From Sinomonas atrocyanea (lineage in GTDB: Bacteria; Actinomycetota; Actinomycetes; Actinomycetales; Micrococcaceae), in the NCBI RefSeq assembly GCF_030811715.1, contig NZ_JAUSRH010000004.1, forward strand, positions 62,001 through 126,000: a DNA stretch of 64,000 nt. The letters run 5' to 3'. Positions 18,196-26,896 of this stretch are shown piece after piece (within the stretch, counting starts at the first letter, position 1; each line of letters opens with the position of its first letter). The position numbers were made by a program, and so were the translations under genes. Below the pieces are notes generated by a model. The model was not told the DNA's origin, made no database searches, and saw only the letters and a program-made list of their open reading frames with translations.

Positions 18196-18879
18196 ATGGA
18201 ACAGATGATCCACGTCAAGACACGATTCGATCGCCCGGACGCGGACGTCGTCGAACGCCTCGCAGCCTTCTCCTCCGCGACGATCCACGAAGCCCAGGGC
18301 CGCAGGGGCGCACTCAGCTCGCGCATCAAGCCGATCGACCGGTCCATGTCCTTCTGCGGGCCGGCCGTCACGGTGCGCTGCGCGCCCCGGGACAACCTCA
18401 TGCTCCAGGTCGCAATCCACTACGCCCGCAAGGGCGATGTGGTGCTCGTGGGCGCGGGCGAATTCAGCGAGGCAGGCACGTTCGGGGACGTCCTCGGCAA
18501 CGCCATGAAGGCCAAGGGCATCGCGGCCATGGTCACGGACTCAGGTGTCCGCGACACCGCGGACCTGATCGAACTCGGGCTGCCCGTCTTCTCCGGCAGC
18601 ATCTCCATCAAGGGGACAGTGAAGGAGACGCTCGGCCCGATCAACCATCCCCTCGTCTTCGGCGACGAGGTCGTCTACCCCGGCGACATCCTCCGTGGAG
18701 ACGCCGACGGCGTCGTCGTCGTGCGGCGCGATGAGGCCGAAGAGGTCATCGCGCTGTCCCAGGCGCGCGTGGACGCGGAGAACGAACTGATCAAGGCGTA
18801 CCACGCGGGCGGCACCACGATCGAACTGTGCAAGCTCACGGACGTGCTCAAGGCCAAGGGGCTCCTCGTCGAGGACTGA
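18196..18879 (+). CDS. RraA-family aldolase (HMG/CHA aldolase type)
   Basis: 227 residues. The RraA fold with the aldolase residues: GEFSEAGTFGDVLGNAMKAKG forms the oxyanion/pyruvate pocket and VRD (Arg119-Asp120) is the arginine plus metal-binding aspartate needed for retro-aldol cleavage. Such enzymes split 4-hydroxy-4-methyl-2-oxoglutarate or 4-carboxy-4-hydroxy-2-oxoadipate to pyruvate plus pyruvate/oxaloacetate, and often decarboxylate oxaloacetate. There are no protocatechuate 4,5-cleavage genes around, so another 4-hydroxy-2-oxo acid is possible. Co-transcribed with the upstream aminotransferase and closed by a strong terminator. Confidence 0.85.
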   Translation: MEQMIHVKTRFDRPDADVVERLAAFSSATIHEAQGRRGALSSRIKPIDRSMSFCGPAVTVRCAPRDNLMLQVAIHYARKGDVVLVGAGEFSEAGTFGDVLGNAMKAKGIAAMVTDSGVRDTADLIELGLPVFSGSISIKGTVKETLGPINHPLVFGDEVVYPGDILRGDADGVVVVRRDEAEEVIALSQARVDAENELIKAYHAGGTTIELCKLTDVLKAKGLLVED

Positions 18880-18887
18880 GCCAGTGC

Positions 18888-18930
18888 AAAGAGGGAGGCG
18901 CCCCGTCTTCACGGGGCGCCTTCCCTCTTT
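18888..18930 (+). terminator. Strong terminator hairpin after the RraA gene
   Basis: AAAGAGGGA-GGCGCCCCGT pairs with ACGGGGCGCC-T-TCCCTCTTT around a CTTC tetraloop, with one bulged base. The A/T tracts at both ends allow termination in both directions. Confidence 0.88.
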
Positions 18931-18968
18931 GGCTGTCCTCCGGGCCCGCAATGCCTGCGGCGGTGCTG

Positions 18969-19193
18969 CTACAGCACCAGATCGGCCCTCCTGCGGTGGA
19001 CCTGGACGAGCTGCCACTCCACGCTTGCTCCCGCGAGGGTCGGCATGACGCTTCCCTCGAAGACGAACACCGGATCGGCCGGGGACCCGAGGGGTTCCCA
19101 GAGGCCGTTCACCGGGCAATGCACCCCGGTGGGAGCGATCGTCGGAATCGCCGGGTTCTTCGAATTCCAGCGGACGTTGCTGATCTTCTTCAT
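18969..19193 (-). CDS. Small hypothetical protein, 74 aa
   Basis: ATG 19193 with AGGAAG eight bases upstream, reading MKKISNVRWNSKNPAIP. The protein has one hydrophobic patch, no signal peptide and a WEPLGSPADPVFVFEG segment that looks like a small beta fold. I do not recognise the family. Codon use is GC-biased and the frame is closed on both sides by the RraA terminator and the LysR gene, so it is probably real; function unknown. Confidence 0.5.
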   Translation of the reverse strand: MKKISNVRWNSKNPAIPTIAPTGVHCPVNGLWEPLGSPADPVFVFEGSVMPTLAGASVEWQLVQVHRRRADLVL

Positions 19194-19315
19194 TTCAGGC
19201 TTCCTTGCGCTTCGGAGACTGGGCCGCAGGGTTGCGGATTCAGCTGCTGAAACCATCGTAGGAACTTCCGGGGAGCCTGAATAAGACCTAAGTCGGGTGC
19301 CGCGATAAGGCGGGG

Positions 19316-20266
19316 CTATGGATGGGGAACCAAAGTCTGGTCCCCATTCATACCGTACCGGGTGAGCATCTGGGCCTTGATAATTTCACGCAGGAGAATG
19401 AGCACGGCCGCAGCGGCCTCGGACATCGGCTCGTGGTCCGCCGTGCACAGGCCGAGCTTCACCTGGAGGACGGGGTCGAGAATCCGCAGCACCGTGAAGC
19501 CCTGGTCCGGGAAGAGGGCATCGGCGGCGGACCTCGGAAGGACCGTCGCACCGAGGTTGGCCTGGAGCAGCCGGTACAGCGAGGGGACCGACTCGACCTC
19601 GCCCGCAAGGCGCAGGGCGAGGCCCTGGTCCGCACAGGCCTTGTCGACGAGCCTCCGAATGGTGTGGTTGTCCTCCGGAAGGAACAGCGGCAGCTGCAAA
19701 GCCTCCCGCAGGGTCACGCTCCCCTTCCCCTCCGGATCCGCGCCGGCCTCGGCGTTCGCCACGAGGTACAGGTCCTCGACGATCATGGGAGTGAACCTGA
19801 TGCCGCGGTTCTCCCGGGGCTCGTAGATCAGCGCCATGTCGAGCCTGCCGTTCTTGATGGCCTCGCTCAGCACGCCACCGAAGATCTCGGTCAGATGCAG
19901 CGTGATGTCGGGGTACCGCTGCCCTACCTCCCGCACAATGGTCGGCGCGAGGCTCGACGCCATGCAGTAGGGCGCCATGGCGATGGATACCCGGCCGGCC
20001 GGGGCGTCGCCCGAGGTCGCCACGTCCTGCCTCGCCTCGTCGACCAGCCGGAGGATGGTCTGGGCGTGCCGGTACAGCGCCGTGCCGGCCGCGGTCGGCT
20101 CGACGCCCTGCTTGCTCCGGACCAGGAGCCGCTGCTTGAGGTCCTTCTCGAGCGCGGAGACCTGCTGGCTGAGCGCGGGCTGGGCGACGTGCAGTGCCGA
20201 GGCGGCCCTCGTGATGCTGCCCGCATCCACGATCCTCACGAAGTACTCGAGCTTCCGTGTGTCCAC
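19316..20266 (-). CDS. LysR-family transcriptional regulator (CynR/Nac-like)
   Basis: 316 residues. The helix-turn-helix covers residues 1-60 (DTRKLEYFVRIVDAGSITRAASALHV, split here by the usual AQPALSQQVSALE recognition helix), followed by a two-lobed effector domain. GTG start at 20266 with GGGAGG upstream. It is divergent from pxpABC and its intergenic region holds a GACCTAT-N13-ATAGGTC dyad. The TAGGTCTT core of that dyad also occurs before the aminotransferase and MFS genes, so this regulator may command the whole 16-30 kb island. Its N-terminus resembles that of the LysR at 51684. Confidence 0.9.
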   Translation of the reverse strand: MDTRKLEYFVRIVDAGSITRAASALHVAQPALSQQVSALEKDLKQRLLVRSKQGVEPTAAGTALYRHAQTILRLVDEARQDVATSGDAPAGRVSIAMAPYCMASSLAPTIVREVGQRYPDITLHLTEIFGGVLSEAIKNGRLDMALIYEPRENRGIRFTPMIVEDLYLVANAEAGADPEGKGSVTLREALQLPLFLPEDNHTIRRLVDKACADQGLALRLAGEVESVPSLYRLLQANLGATVLPRSAADALFPDQGFTVLRILDPVLQVKLGLCTADHEPMSEAAAAVLILLREIIKAQMLTRYGMNGDQTLVPHP

Positions 20267-20374
20267 GTGTCCTGCCTCCCTAGCAGTTCCCTGTCCGAGC
20301 GTGCCTCCGGCGCTCGGCCCATGACAGAAGGCTATGTCGGCGCCGGAGGCCTGTCGTCGTGCGAGTGCGGTCCT

Positions 20375-20417
20375 AGGTCATAACGCAGACCTATCCCGTG
20401 ATAGCCGATAGGTCTTT
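20375..20417. promoter_or_regulatory. LysR operator region between lysR and pxpA
   Basis: GACCTAT (20388-20394) and ATAGGTC (20408-20414) form a perfect 7-bp dyad with a 13-base spacer, as LysR tetramers prefer. AGGTC at 20375 forms a second, overlapping inverted pair with GACCT at 20388. Confidence 0.6.
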
Positions 20418-20529
20418 GTCCCGCCGGTTCGCACAGTGAGACGATCCCATAGGAGAAGCACGGGGATCCCGAATCTGAAATCCCTTCCCCTCCCGAAAGA
20501 GCAGTCCAGAACCGCGAAAAGAGCAGCAC

Positions 20530-21318
20530 GTGAATCCCATGATCGATCTCGTGGCCGACCTCGGCGAAGGATTCGGCGCGTACCGGCTCGGAAACGATGC
20601 GGAGCTGCTGGACATTGTCTCGAGCGCGAATATCGCCTGCGGATTCCATGCCGGAGACCCGGACATCATGAATTCGACGGTCGCGGAATGCGTGAGCCGA
20701 GGCGTGGGCATCGGCGCCCATCCGAGCTTCCCGGACCTGCGCGGCTTCGGTCGTCGCGCCATGGACCTCAGCGAGGACGAAGTCCGCAACGATGTCCTCT
20801 ACCAGCTCGGCGCACTCTCGGCCTTCGCGGCGGCGCACGGCCGCCGCGTGGCGCACCTCGCCCCCCACGGCCGTCTGGGGAACCTCGTGGCCGTGCGCCC
20901 GGACTACGCCTCGGCCGTCGCCGACGCGGCCTCCCGCTTCGACGAGGACCTCATCGTCGTCGCCCAGGAGGGCGAACTGGCCACCGCAGCGCGCGCCCGG
21001 GGGCTGCGCGTCGCCGTCGTCGGCATCGTCGACCGCGCCTATCAGGAGGACGGCACGCTCGTGCCGCGCGGCACCGAGGGGGCCGTGCTGCACGATGCCC
21101 GCGCCATCGTGGACCGCACCGTGCGCATGGTCTGCGAGGGGAAGGTCCGCACCGTCACCGGCGTCGACATCGACGTCGAGGCCGATACGGTCCTGCTGCA
21201 CGGCGACAACGAGGGCGCCGTCGAACTCGCGCGGCTCATCCGCTCTGAACTGACCTCCGCCGGCGTCCGCATCGCCCCGCTCGGCGATGTGCTCGCCGCG
21301 AAGCACCCGGTGGCCTGA
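20530..21318 (+). CDS. pxpA: 5-oxoprolinase subunit PxpA (LamB/YcsF family)
   Basis: 262 residues. The family entry IDLVADLGEGFGAYRLGND is followed by IACGFHAGDPDIM and IGAHPSFPDLRGFGRR, the metal/amide-hydrolase-like TIM barrel motifs, and HLAPHGRLGN. PxpA takes phosphorylated 5-oxoproline from PxpBC and opens it to glutamate. The first conserved strand has Val where most members have Asn (DLNADLG), which is slightly unusual. Start GTG 20530 or ATG 20539; neither has a strong RBS. First gene of a pxpA-B-C operon, one base from pxpB. Confidence 0.9.
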   Translation: MNPMIDLVADLGEGFGAYRLGNDAELLDIVSSANIACGFHAGDPDIMNSTVAECVSRGVGIGAHPSFPDLRGFGRRAMDLSEDEVRNDVLYQLGALSAFAAAHGRRVAHLAPHGRLGNLVAVRPDYASAVADAASRFDEDLIVVAQEGELATAARARGLRVAVVGIVDRAYQEDGTLVPRGTEGAVLHDARAIVDRTVRMVCEGKVRTVTGVDIDVEADTVLLHGDNEGAVELARLIRSELTSAGVRIAPLGDVLAAKHPVA

Positions 21319-21319
21319 C

Positions 21320-22039
21320 ATGGGCGTGCTCGTCCCTTCCCCCGTGGAAGTCCTCGAATCAGGCGATGCGGCGCTGCGTGTCGTGGCCACCTCCGGCGAC
21401 GCGGAGCGCGACTGGACCACGGTGCACAGGCTCGCCGGATGGCTCGAGGCGTGCGGCGCCGAAGGCCTCCACGGGGCAGTCCCCACCTACGACTCCGTCC
21501 TGGTGGAATTCGATGTGCTCGTCGTCTCTGCCGCCCAGATGCGGGCCTTCGTCGGGCTGGGGATGCGGCAGCTCGCGCTCTCTCCCGACGGCGAGGGCCC
21601 CCGCACCTTCGACGTCCCCGTCGTGTACGGGGGCGACTACGGGCCGGACCTGGACGACGTCGCCGAGCAGCAGGGGATCACGGCCGAAGAAGTGGTGCGC
21701 CTCCACTCCTCGAAGACCTACACCGTCCGCTGCCTCGGCGCACCGGCAGGGTCCCCCATGATGGACGGTCCAGACTTCCCCCACCCCGTGCCCCGCCTCA
21801 AGGACCCCCGCCTGAGCGTGCCCGCTGGCGCCGTCTCGGTCGCCGGCCGCCAGGCGGTCATCGCGCCAGCCGTGGCTCCGGGAGGATGGCGCGTCATCGG
21901 ACAGACCCCCCTCACGCTGCTCGACGTCGGGCGGGACCCCCTCGTCCCCTACCGTCCGGGTGACACGATCCGCTTCCGGCCCGTCGCCGAACGCGACTTC
22001 GAAGCGCTGGCCGGCACGCTCATGGAAGCCCAGCCATGA
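21320..22039 (+). CDS. pxpB: 5-oxoprolinase subunit PxpB (KipI-like)
   Basis: 239 residues of the carboxyltransferase subdomain C/D (allophanate hydrolase subunit 1, KipI) family. Motifs: VPVVYGGDYGPDLDDVAE, VVRLHSSKTYTV and PLTLLD near the end. With PxpC it forms the ATP-dependent half of 5-oxoprolinase. ATG 21320 is one base after the pxpA stop; its own stop overlaps the pxpC start (ATGA), so the three subunits are made together. Confidence 0.9.
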   Translation: MGVLVPSPVEVLESGDAALRVVATSGDAERDWTTVHRLAGWLEACGAEGLHGAVPTYDSVLVEFDVLVVSAAQMRAFVGLGMRQLALSPDGEGPRTFDVPVVYGGDYGPDLDDVAEQQGITAEEVVRLHSSKTYTVRCLGAPAGSPMMDGPDFPHPVPRLKDPRLSVPAGAVSVAGRQAVIAPAVAPGGWRVIGQTPLTLLDVGRDPLVPYRPGDTIRFRPVAERDFEALAGTLMEAQP

Positions 22040-23049
22040 GCAACGAGCTCGTCGTCCAGCAGCCGGGGAACTCGGTGGTCACCGACCTCGGAAGGTTCCG
22101 CGGCCCGCGCTTCGGGCTCCCCGTGAACGGCGCCCTCGACCAGTACTCGGCTCGGGCAGCGAACATCCTCGCGGGCAACGAGGACGACGCACCGCTCATC
22201 GAGCTCACTGCGCTGGACTTCAGGATGACGACCACGGCAGACCTCCTCATCTCGGTCACGGGCGCACCGGCGGACCTGACCGTGGGCGGGCGCACGTACC
22301 CGCAGTGGGAACCCGTCTCCGTCGCGGCTGGCGAAACCGTCGCGGTGCGGGGCATCCACGACGGCCTGCGCGCCTACCTTGCAGTCCACGGTTCCGTGGA
22401 TGTGCCACGCCTCCTCGGAAGCTGCGCCCCGGACAGCGTCGTCGGCTTCGGCGTGCGGCTCGCGAAGGGGACGGCCCTGAAGGTGCAGCGCCCCGTGGCC
22501 CCGATCCGGCAGCCATACTTCGACCTACCGCTCTTCCGCCTCGGCGTGGAGCGCCCCCGCGCGGGACGGGAGGTGCTCGTCGACGTCACCGACGGGCCCG
22601 ACATCGCCGAATTCGGCGCCTCGGCGGACCTGCTGTTCAACTCCGAGTACACCGTGAGCCCGAGAAGCAACCACATCGGCCTGCGATTGGGCGGAAGGCT
22701 GCCGGAGAGGATCTCCTCGGGCGAGGTGCTCTCGCGCGGGGTCCCCGTCGGCGCGATCGAGGTGCCCTCGCGCGAGGAACTCCTCGTGCTCCACCGAGGC
22801 CGCGGAGTGACAGCAGGCTACCCAGTGCTCGCCGTCGCCACGAGCCTCGGGCTCGACGTCCTGGCCCAAGCCCGGCCCGGCGACAGGGTCCGCTTCAGAC
22901 CGACGACGGTGGCCGACGCAACGGCGGCCTACCGGCGCTCGATGCTCCAACTAGAAACCCTTCGGCACTCCGTCAACACCGTCTTCGGCCTCCTGGGCCT
23001 CCACGGCCCGGCCGGCTGGCACGATCTGCCGGCAGCCGCCTGCGGCTGA
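22036..23049 (+). CDS. pxpC: 5-oxoprolinase subunit PxpC (KipA-like)
   Basis: 337 residues of the allophanate hydrolase subunit 2 / KipA family. VVTDLGRFRGPRFGLPVNGALDQ-type opening (written here in part), NEDDAPLIELT, and SNHIGLRLGGRLPE with the GVPVGAIEVPS segment are conserved. It completes the PxpABC enzyme that hydrolyses 5-oxoproline (pyroglutamate) to glutamate with ATP. Together with the flanking sugar-acid enzymes the locus may handle a lactam derived from an amino sugar acid; that extension is speculation. Confidence 0.9.
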   Translation: MSNELVVQQPGNSVVTDLGRFRGPRFGLPVNGALDQYSARAANILAGNEDDAPLIELTALDFRMTTTADLLISVTGAPADLTVGGRTYPQWEPVSVAAGETVAVRGIHDGLRAYLAVHGSVDVPRLLGSCAPDSVVGFGVRLAKGTALKVQRPVAPIRQPYFDLPLFRLGVERPRAGREVLVDVTDGPDIAEFGASADLLFNSEYTVSPRSNHIGLRLGGRLPERISSGEVLSRGVPVGAIEVPSREELLVLHRGRGVTAGYPVLAVATSLGLDVLAQARPGDRVRFRPTTVADATAAYRRSMLQLETLRHSVNTVFGLLGLHGPAGWHDLPAAACG

Positions 23050-23128
23050 ACCAGTGCCATCCACCCCGAAAATCGCAACGCCCGACCAGCTCCGCCGCCC
23101 GAAGTGCCCCACCCGGGACGCTGCCTCA

Positions 23129-23891
23129 TCCTTCCCAGGAGATTCCATGACCTTCGCCGACTACAAAACAGCCCTCGTCACGGGAGCCTCCACCGGCATG
23201 GGGGCAGCCATCACCGAACTCCTCACCAAGCGCGGCCTCGAGGTCCACGCGACCGCCCGCAACGAAGAGCGCCTCAAAGAACTCGCAGACCGCACCCGCG
23301 CCGTCCCCCACGTCCTCGACCTCACCGACACCGCAGCCATGGCCCACGAACTCGGCGGCCTCGAGATCGACGTCCTCATCAACTGCGCCGGCGTCTCACG
23401 GCCGGGCAACATCCTCGACTCCTCCCAGGAGGACCTCGACGAGATCATCGACGTCAACCTCCGCGGCCTGCTCCAGCTCACCCGCCTGATCCTCCCCGGC
23501 ATGGTCGAGCGCGACCGGGGCCACATCGTCAACATCAGCTCGATCGCCGGCGTCTACAACTTCTACGGGCACACCGCCTACCACGCGACCAAGGCCGCCG
23601 TGCACCAGATCTCCCGGCAGCTGCGCAACGACACCGTCGGCAAGCGGATCCGCGTCACCGAAATCTGCCCCGGACGCGTGGAAACCGAGATCTTCGGCCG
23701 GAACATGGGCGGATCCCCCGAAGCCATGGAAGAAGCATGGAAGACCTACTACGAGGGCTACGAATCCCTCACGACCGACGACATCGTCAACGCCATCGAC
23801 TACGCCCTCGACACCCCGCGCCACGTCAACATCGGCATGCTCGAGATCACGCCGACCTTCCAGGTCCCCGGCGGCCTCACCTTCGACCGCC
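23129..23891 (+). repeat. Direct repeat copy 1 (SDR gene), ~763 bp
   Basis: From TCCTTCCCAGGAGATTCC through the penultimate base of the last sense codon this segment reads identically to 29557-30319, 6428 bases downstream. Beyond the stop codon weaker similarity continues (CCCAACCAGGCGCCACCCCC in both). Confidence 0.9.
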
Positions 23892-23896
23892 GCTGA
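23147..23896 (+). CDS. Short-chain dehydrogenase/reductase, copy 1
   Basis: 249 residues, classical SDR. Cofactor motif VTGASTGMGAAI near residue 8, INCAGVSRPG (NAG site), catalytic Ser in ISSIAGVYNF and YHATKAAV as the YxxxK pair. The C-terminus fits the serine/3-hydroxy-acid dehydrogenase (YdfG-like) group, so a 3-hydroxy acid or sugar acid is a plausible substrate. RBS AGGAGA. It differs from copy 2 at 29575 only in the last residue (Arg here, His there). It lies 97 bases after pxpC and reads in the same direction as the following sugar-acid genes. Confidence 0.9.
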   Translation: MTFADYKTALVTGASTGMGAAITELLTKRGLEVHATARNEERLKELADRTRAVPHVLDLTDTAAMAHELGGLEIDVLINCAGVSRPGNILDSSQEDLDEIIDVNLRGLLQLTRLILPGMVERDRGHIVNISSIAGVYNFYGHTAYHATKAAVHQISRQLRNDTVGKRIRVTEICPGRVETEIFGRNMGGSPEAMEEAWKTYYEGYESLTTDDIVNAIDYALDTPRHVNIGMLEITPTFQVPGGLTFDRR

Positions 23897-23958
23897 CCGC
23901 ACCCAACCAGGCGCCACCCCCACACACACGACCAACCGAGGACGGAAGGTGCGGCACC

Positions 23959-24498
23959 ATGCACGAGAGGACTGAGGCGCCCCGCCTCCGCAACACTCTC
24001 GAGAATGCCGCCAGGTACCGCTACCGGAACCGGCCCGCCCAACCGGGTCAGGGCCGGAGCAGCGCGCCGACTGAGCAGGTCCTCCAGTCTCTCGCTGCCC
24101 ACAAGCAGCGCCTCGGGCACGTCCGCGCACAGGTCCGTGCACTGACGGCCCAGAGGAACGTGTCACTCGCCCAGGCCGTCGGGAGCGGCCTACGGATCTC
24201 CGCCGCAGCAGGCATCCTCGGCGAGACCGTTCCGGGCACCCGCCGGATAGCCCTCGCCGTTGACGATCCGCCCCCGGCCGCGCTGTCGCGCGACGAGCAC
24301 GTCCACGCGCTCCAAACCGTGCGTACCGAGCTCGAAGCAGCGGCCACTGCGAAGGAGACCCTCGAACGCGAACTCCGCCTCCTCGTCGCCCAGGCGTATG
24401 CCCTCGGGTTCACCGACGAGGCTCAGCTCGCTGCCCTGGCCGGCCTTCCCGCCGAGAGTGTCCGCCGCAGCCTGCCGTGCCGGCGCCGCGCAGGGTGA
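23959..24498 (+). CDS. Hypothetical helical protein with coiled coil and HTH-like tail
   Basis: 179 residues starting at ATG 23959 (GGAAGG 13 bases upstream). Arg-rich N-terminus, a helical block around residues 35-75 (QVLQSLAAHKQRLGHVRAQV), a Pro-rich hinge, then a predicted coiled coil (~110-150, LEAAATAKETLEREL) and a sigma-like helix-turn-helix end (FTDEAQLAALAGLPAESV). No family recognised. Its position between the SDR and gluconokinase genes and the HTH-like tail suggest a local regulatory or adaptor role; unproven. Confidence 0.6.
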   Translation: MHERTEAPRLRNTLENAARYRYRNRPAQPGQGRSSAPTEQVLQSLAAHKQRLGHVRAQVRALTAQRNVSLAQAVGSGLRISAAAGILGETVPGTRRIALAVDDPPPAALSRDEHVHALQTVRTELEAAATAKETLERELRLLVAQAYALGFTDEAQLAALAGLPAESVRRSLPCRRRAG

Positions 24499-24553
24499 TG
24501 ACATGGCCTCGGACGGTCCACAAGGTGCCCTCAGACTTAGGACAGGAAGAATC

Positions 24554-25111
24554 ATGATCCACTCCTCGCTGCCCATCGTCGTGATGGGCGTCTCCGGCAG
24601 CGGGAAGAGTACCGTCGGCAGGCTCCTCGCCCACACCGTCGGCGGCCGGTTCATCGACGGCGATGAACTCCATCCCGAATCCAACGTGGCCAAGATGGCA
24701 GCCGGGACCGCGTTGACCGACCGCGATCGGGAACCGTGGCTGCACGAGGTCGGCCAGCGCCTCCGTTCCTCGGACGGGCCGCTGGTGATCGCGTGCAGTG
24801 CGCTCAGGCGGACCTACCGCGACATCATCAGGGCTGCTGTCCCGCGCACGCGCTTCGTGCACCTCGAAGGCACACGCGATCTGCTGGCAGAGCGCATGTC
24901 GGCACGCCCCGGGCACTTCATGCCGCGATCCCTCCTCGAGTCCCAGATTGAGACCCTTGAGCCCTTGGAGCCCGACGAACTCGGCATCGTGCTCGACATC
25001 GCCGAGCCGCCCACGGTCCTGGCAGCAGAAGCCTCAAGGTGGGTGTCGGCGGACTCCACCGCACCGGGCTCCGCATACCCTGCCGACGTCCAGCAGAAAG
25101 TGAGATCTTGA
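24554..25111 (+). CDS. gntK: Gluconokinase, second copy
   Basis: 185 residues. Walker A GVSGSGKST near residue 12, DGDELHPESNVAKM, SALRRTYRDI and GHFMPRSLLESQ are all in place. RBS CAGGAAGA before ATG 24554. The TGA overlaps the next start as TGATG, coupling it to a gluconate 5-dehydrogenase-type SDR; together they reduce 5-ketogluconate to gluconate and phosphorylate it, the classical end of L-idonate catabolism. It is clearly diverged from the gluconokinase at 12257 (about half of residues alike by eye), so this is not a recent duplicate. Confidence 0.92.
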   Translation: MIHSSLPIVVMGVSGSGKSTVGRLLAHTVGGRFIDGDELHPESNVAKMAAGTALTDRDREPWLHEVGQRLRSSDGPLVIACSALRRTYRDIIRAAVPRTRFVHLEGTRDLLAERMSARPGHFMPRSLLESQIETLEPLEPDELGIVLDIAEPPTVLAAEASRWVSADSTAPGSAYPADVQQKVRS

Positions 25112-25884
25112 TGAGCACCTCCCCCTTCGACCTGACCGGCGCCCTCGCGCTGGTCACCGGCTCGAGCCGCGGCATCGGCAATGCCCTCGCCGCGGGCCTG
25201 GCCCAGGCCGGAGCCAGAGTGGTCCTGCACGGCCGGGACCCGGACGCGTTGGAGGCCCAGAGGGAGGACTTCGCGGCCCGCTTCGGCCAGGACAAGGTTC
25301 AGGCCGTCGCCTTCGAAATCACCGACGAGTCCGCCGTCGTGGACGCCATGGACTCCATCGAATCCGGAATCGGGCCGCTGGACATCCTGGTGAACAACGC
25401 CGGTGTCCAGCACCGCGTCCCGCTCGTGGACCTCGCCCTCGAGGACTGGAACCGCGTGCTGGCAACCAATCTGACCGCGGCGTTCCTCGTGGGCCGCGAG
25501 GCCGCCAGGCACATGGTGCAGCGCGGACGCGGCAAGATCGTCAACATCGGCTCCGTCCAGTGCGATCTCGCCAGGCCGACCATCGGCGCGTACACAGCTG
25601 CCAAGGGAGGCCTGCGGAACCTGACCCGGGCGATGGCCGCCGAATGGGCCCGGCACGGGCTGCAGGTCAACGCCGTTGCCCCGGGCTACATCCACACCGA
25701 GATGACCCAGCCGCTCGTCGACGATGAGACGTTCAACGCCTGGATCTGCGGCAGGACCCCCGCCGCCCGATGGGGGACCGTCGAGGACCTCACCGGGCCC
25801 GTCACCTGGCTCGCCTCCAGCGCCTCCGCCTTCGTCAACGGCCAGACCATCTTCGTCGACGGCGGCATGACGGCCGTGGTCTGA
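25111..25884 (+). CDS. Gluconate 5-dehydrogenase-like SDR
   Basis: 257 residues, classical SDR: VTGSSRGIGNALA, DILVNNAGVQHR, catalytic Ser in NIGSVQCDLARPT and YTAAKGG. VNAVAPGYIHTEMTQPL and RTPAARWGTVEDL are usual in IdnO/gluconate 5-dehydrogenase proteins. Reaction: 5-keto-D-gluconate to D-gluconate with NAD(P)H. It is translationally coupled to gluconokinase. The idonate-type dehydrogenase at 15606 would deliver its substrate, so these three genes form a split idonate pathway. Confidence 0.85.
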   Translation: MSTSPFDLTGALALVTGSSRGIGNALAAGLAQAGARVVLHGRDPDALEAQREDFAARFGQDKVQAVAFEITDESAVVDAMDSIESGIGPLDILVNNAGVQHRVPLVDLALEDWNRVLATNLTAAFLVGREAARHMVQRGRGKIVNIGSVQCDLARPTIGAYTAAKGGLRNLTRAMAAEWARHGLQVNAVAPGYIHTEMTQPLVDDETFNAWICGRTPAARWGTVEDLTGPVTWLASSASAFVNGQTIFVDGGMTAVV

Positions 25885-25954
25885 GGACACAGCGGGACAA
25901 CCCGCAGCAGAAGAAGTACAACGCTGACCCCACCACCGAAGAACGAGGCCATCC

Positions 25955-26896
25955 ATGCAGATCGTCCGCACCGTCTCCTTCCCCGACCAGGAGCTCCTGT
26001 CCGACCTCTCGCCCCTCCCGCCCCAGCTCGAAGGGGTCGTCTGGGACATGCGCTCCGCACCGGCCTCCGGCAGCCTCGACGACGTCGACGCCGTCATCCT
26101 CCCCTACCTCAACGCGGGCGAGGTGCTCCCCGAGCTCTCCAAGGTCCCACGGCTGAAATTCGTCCAGTCCCAGTCCACAGGATTCGACGGAATCCGCGAG
26201 GCCGCCGGACCCGCCGCAGGGGTCGCGAACGCCTCCGGCGTCCACGCCGCAGCGACCGCGGAGATCGCACTCGGGCTCATCCTCGCTAAGCTCCGCGGCA
26301 TCGACGACGCCGTCCGCGCCCAGCAGGAGCGGATCTGGCGGCCCAGCCGCCGTTCGTCCCTCGCAGACCGGCGCGTCCTCCTCATCGGGGTGGGGGGCAT
26401 CGGGACCGAGATCGCCCGGAGGCTCAAGCCCTTCGAGGTAGAACTCACCCGGATCGGCAGCGCGCCCCGGAAGGACGCCCTGGGGAATGTGCACGGCATC
26501 GCGGAACTGCCTTCGCTGGCGCCGCACCACGACGTCGTCATCGCGGTCACCCCGCTGAGCGAGGCCACCCGGCACCTCATCGACGCCGCAGTCCTCGCAG
26601 CCCTGCCGGACGGAGCCCTCGTGGTGAACGTCGGCCGCGGACCGGTCGTGGACACCGACGCGCTCACCGCCGAGGTCCTCTCGGGCCGGCTGCACTGCGC
26701 CCTCGATGTGGTCGACCCCGAACCACTGCCCCGTGACCACCCGCTCTGGGGCGCACCGAACGCCCTCATCACACCGCACGTGGGCGGGAACGCCTCCGCC
26801 TTCGAACCGCGCATCCGCCGGCTCCTCTCGAGCCAGCTCGCAGCTCTGGCCGAGGGGAGAACCCCCGCCAACCTCGTCCAGCAGGGCCCCTTCTGA
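25955..26896 (+). CDS. D-isomer-specific 2-hydroxyacid dehydrogenase
   Basis: 313 residues. NAD-binding GVGGIGTEIAR near residue 145; catalytic Arg in VNVGRGPVVD, Glu in DPEPLPRDHPL and His in TPHVGG. The fold is that of GhrB/phosphonate/2-ketogluconate reductases, reducing glyoxylate, hydroxypyruvate or ketogluconates. In this island reduction of 2-keto-gluconate is attractive. A short scar resembling its C-terminal NALITPHVGGN region follows the second SDR copy at 30386. Confidence 0.88.
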   Translation: MQIVRTVSFPDQELLSDLSPLPPQLEGVVWDMRSAPASGSLDDVDAVILPYLNAGEVLPELSKVPRLKFVQSQSTGFDGIREAAGPAAGVANASGVHAAATAEIALGLILAKLRGIDDAVRAQQERIWRPSRRSSLADRRVLLIGVGGIGTEIARRLKPFEVELTRIGSAPRKDALGNVHGIAELPSLAPHHDVVIAVTPLSEATRHLIDAAVLAALPDGALVVNVGRGPVVDTDALTAEVLSGRLHCALDVVDPEPLPRDHPLWGAPNALITPHVGGNASAFEPRIRRLLSSQLAALAEGRTPANLVQQGPF

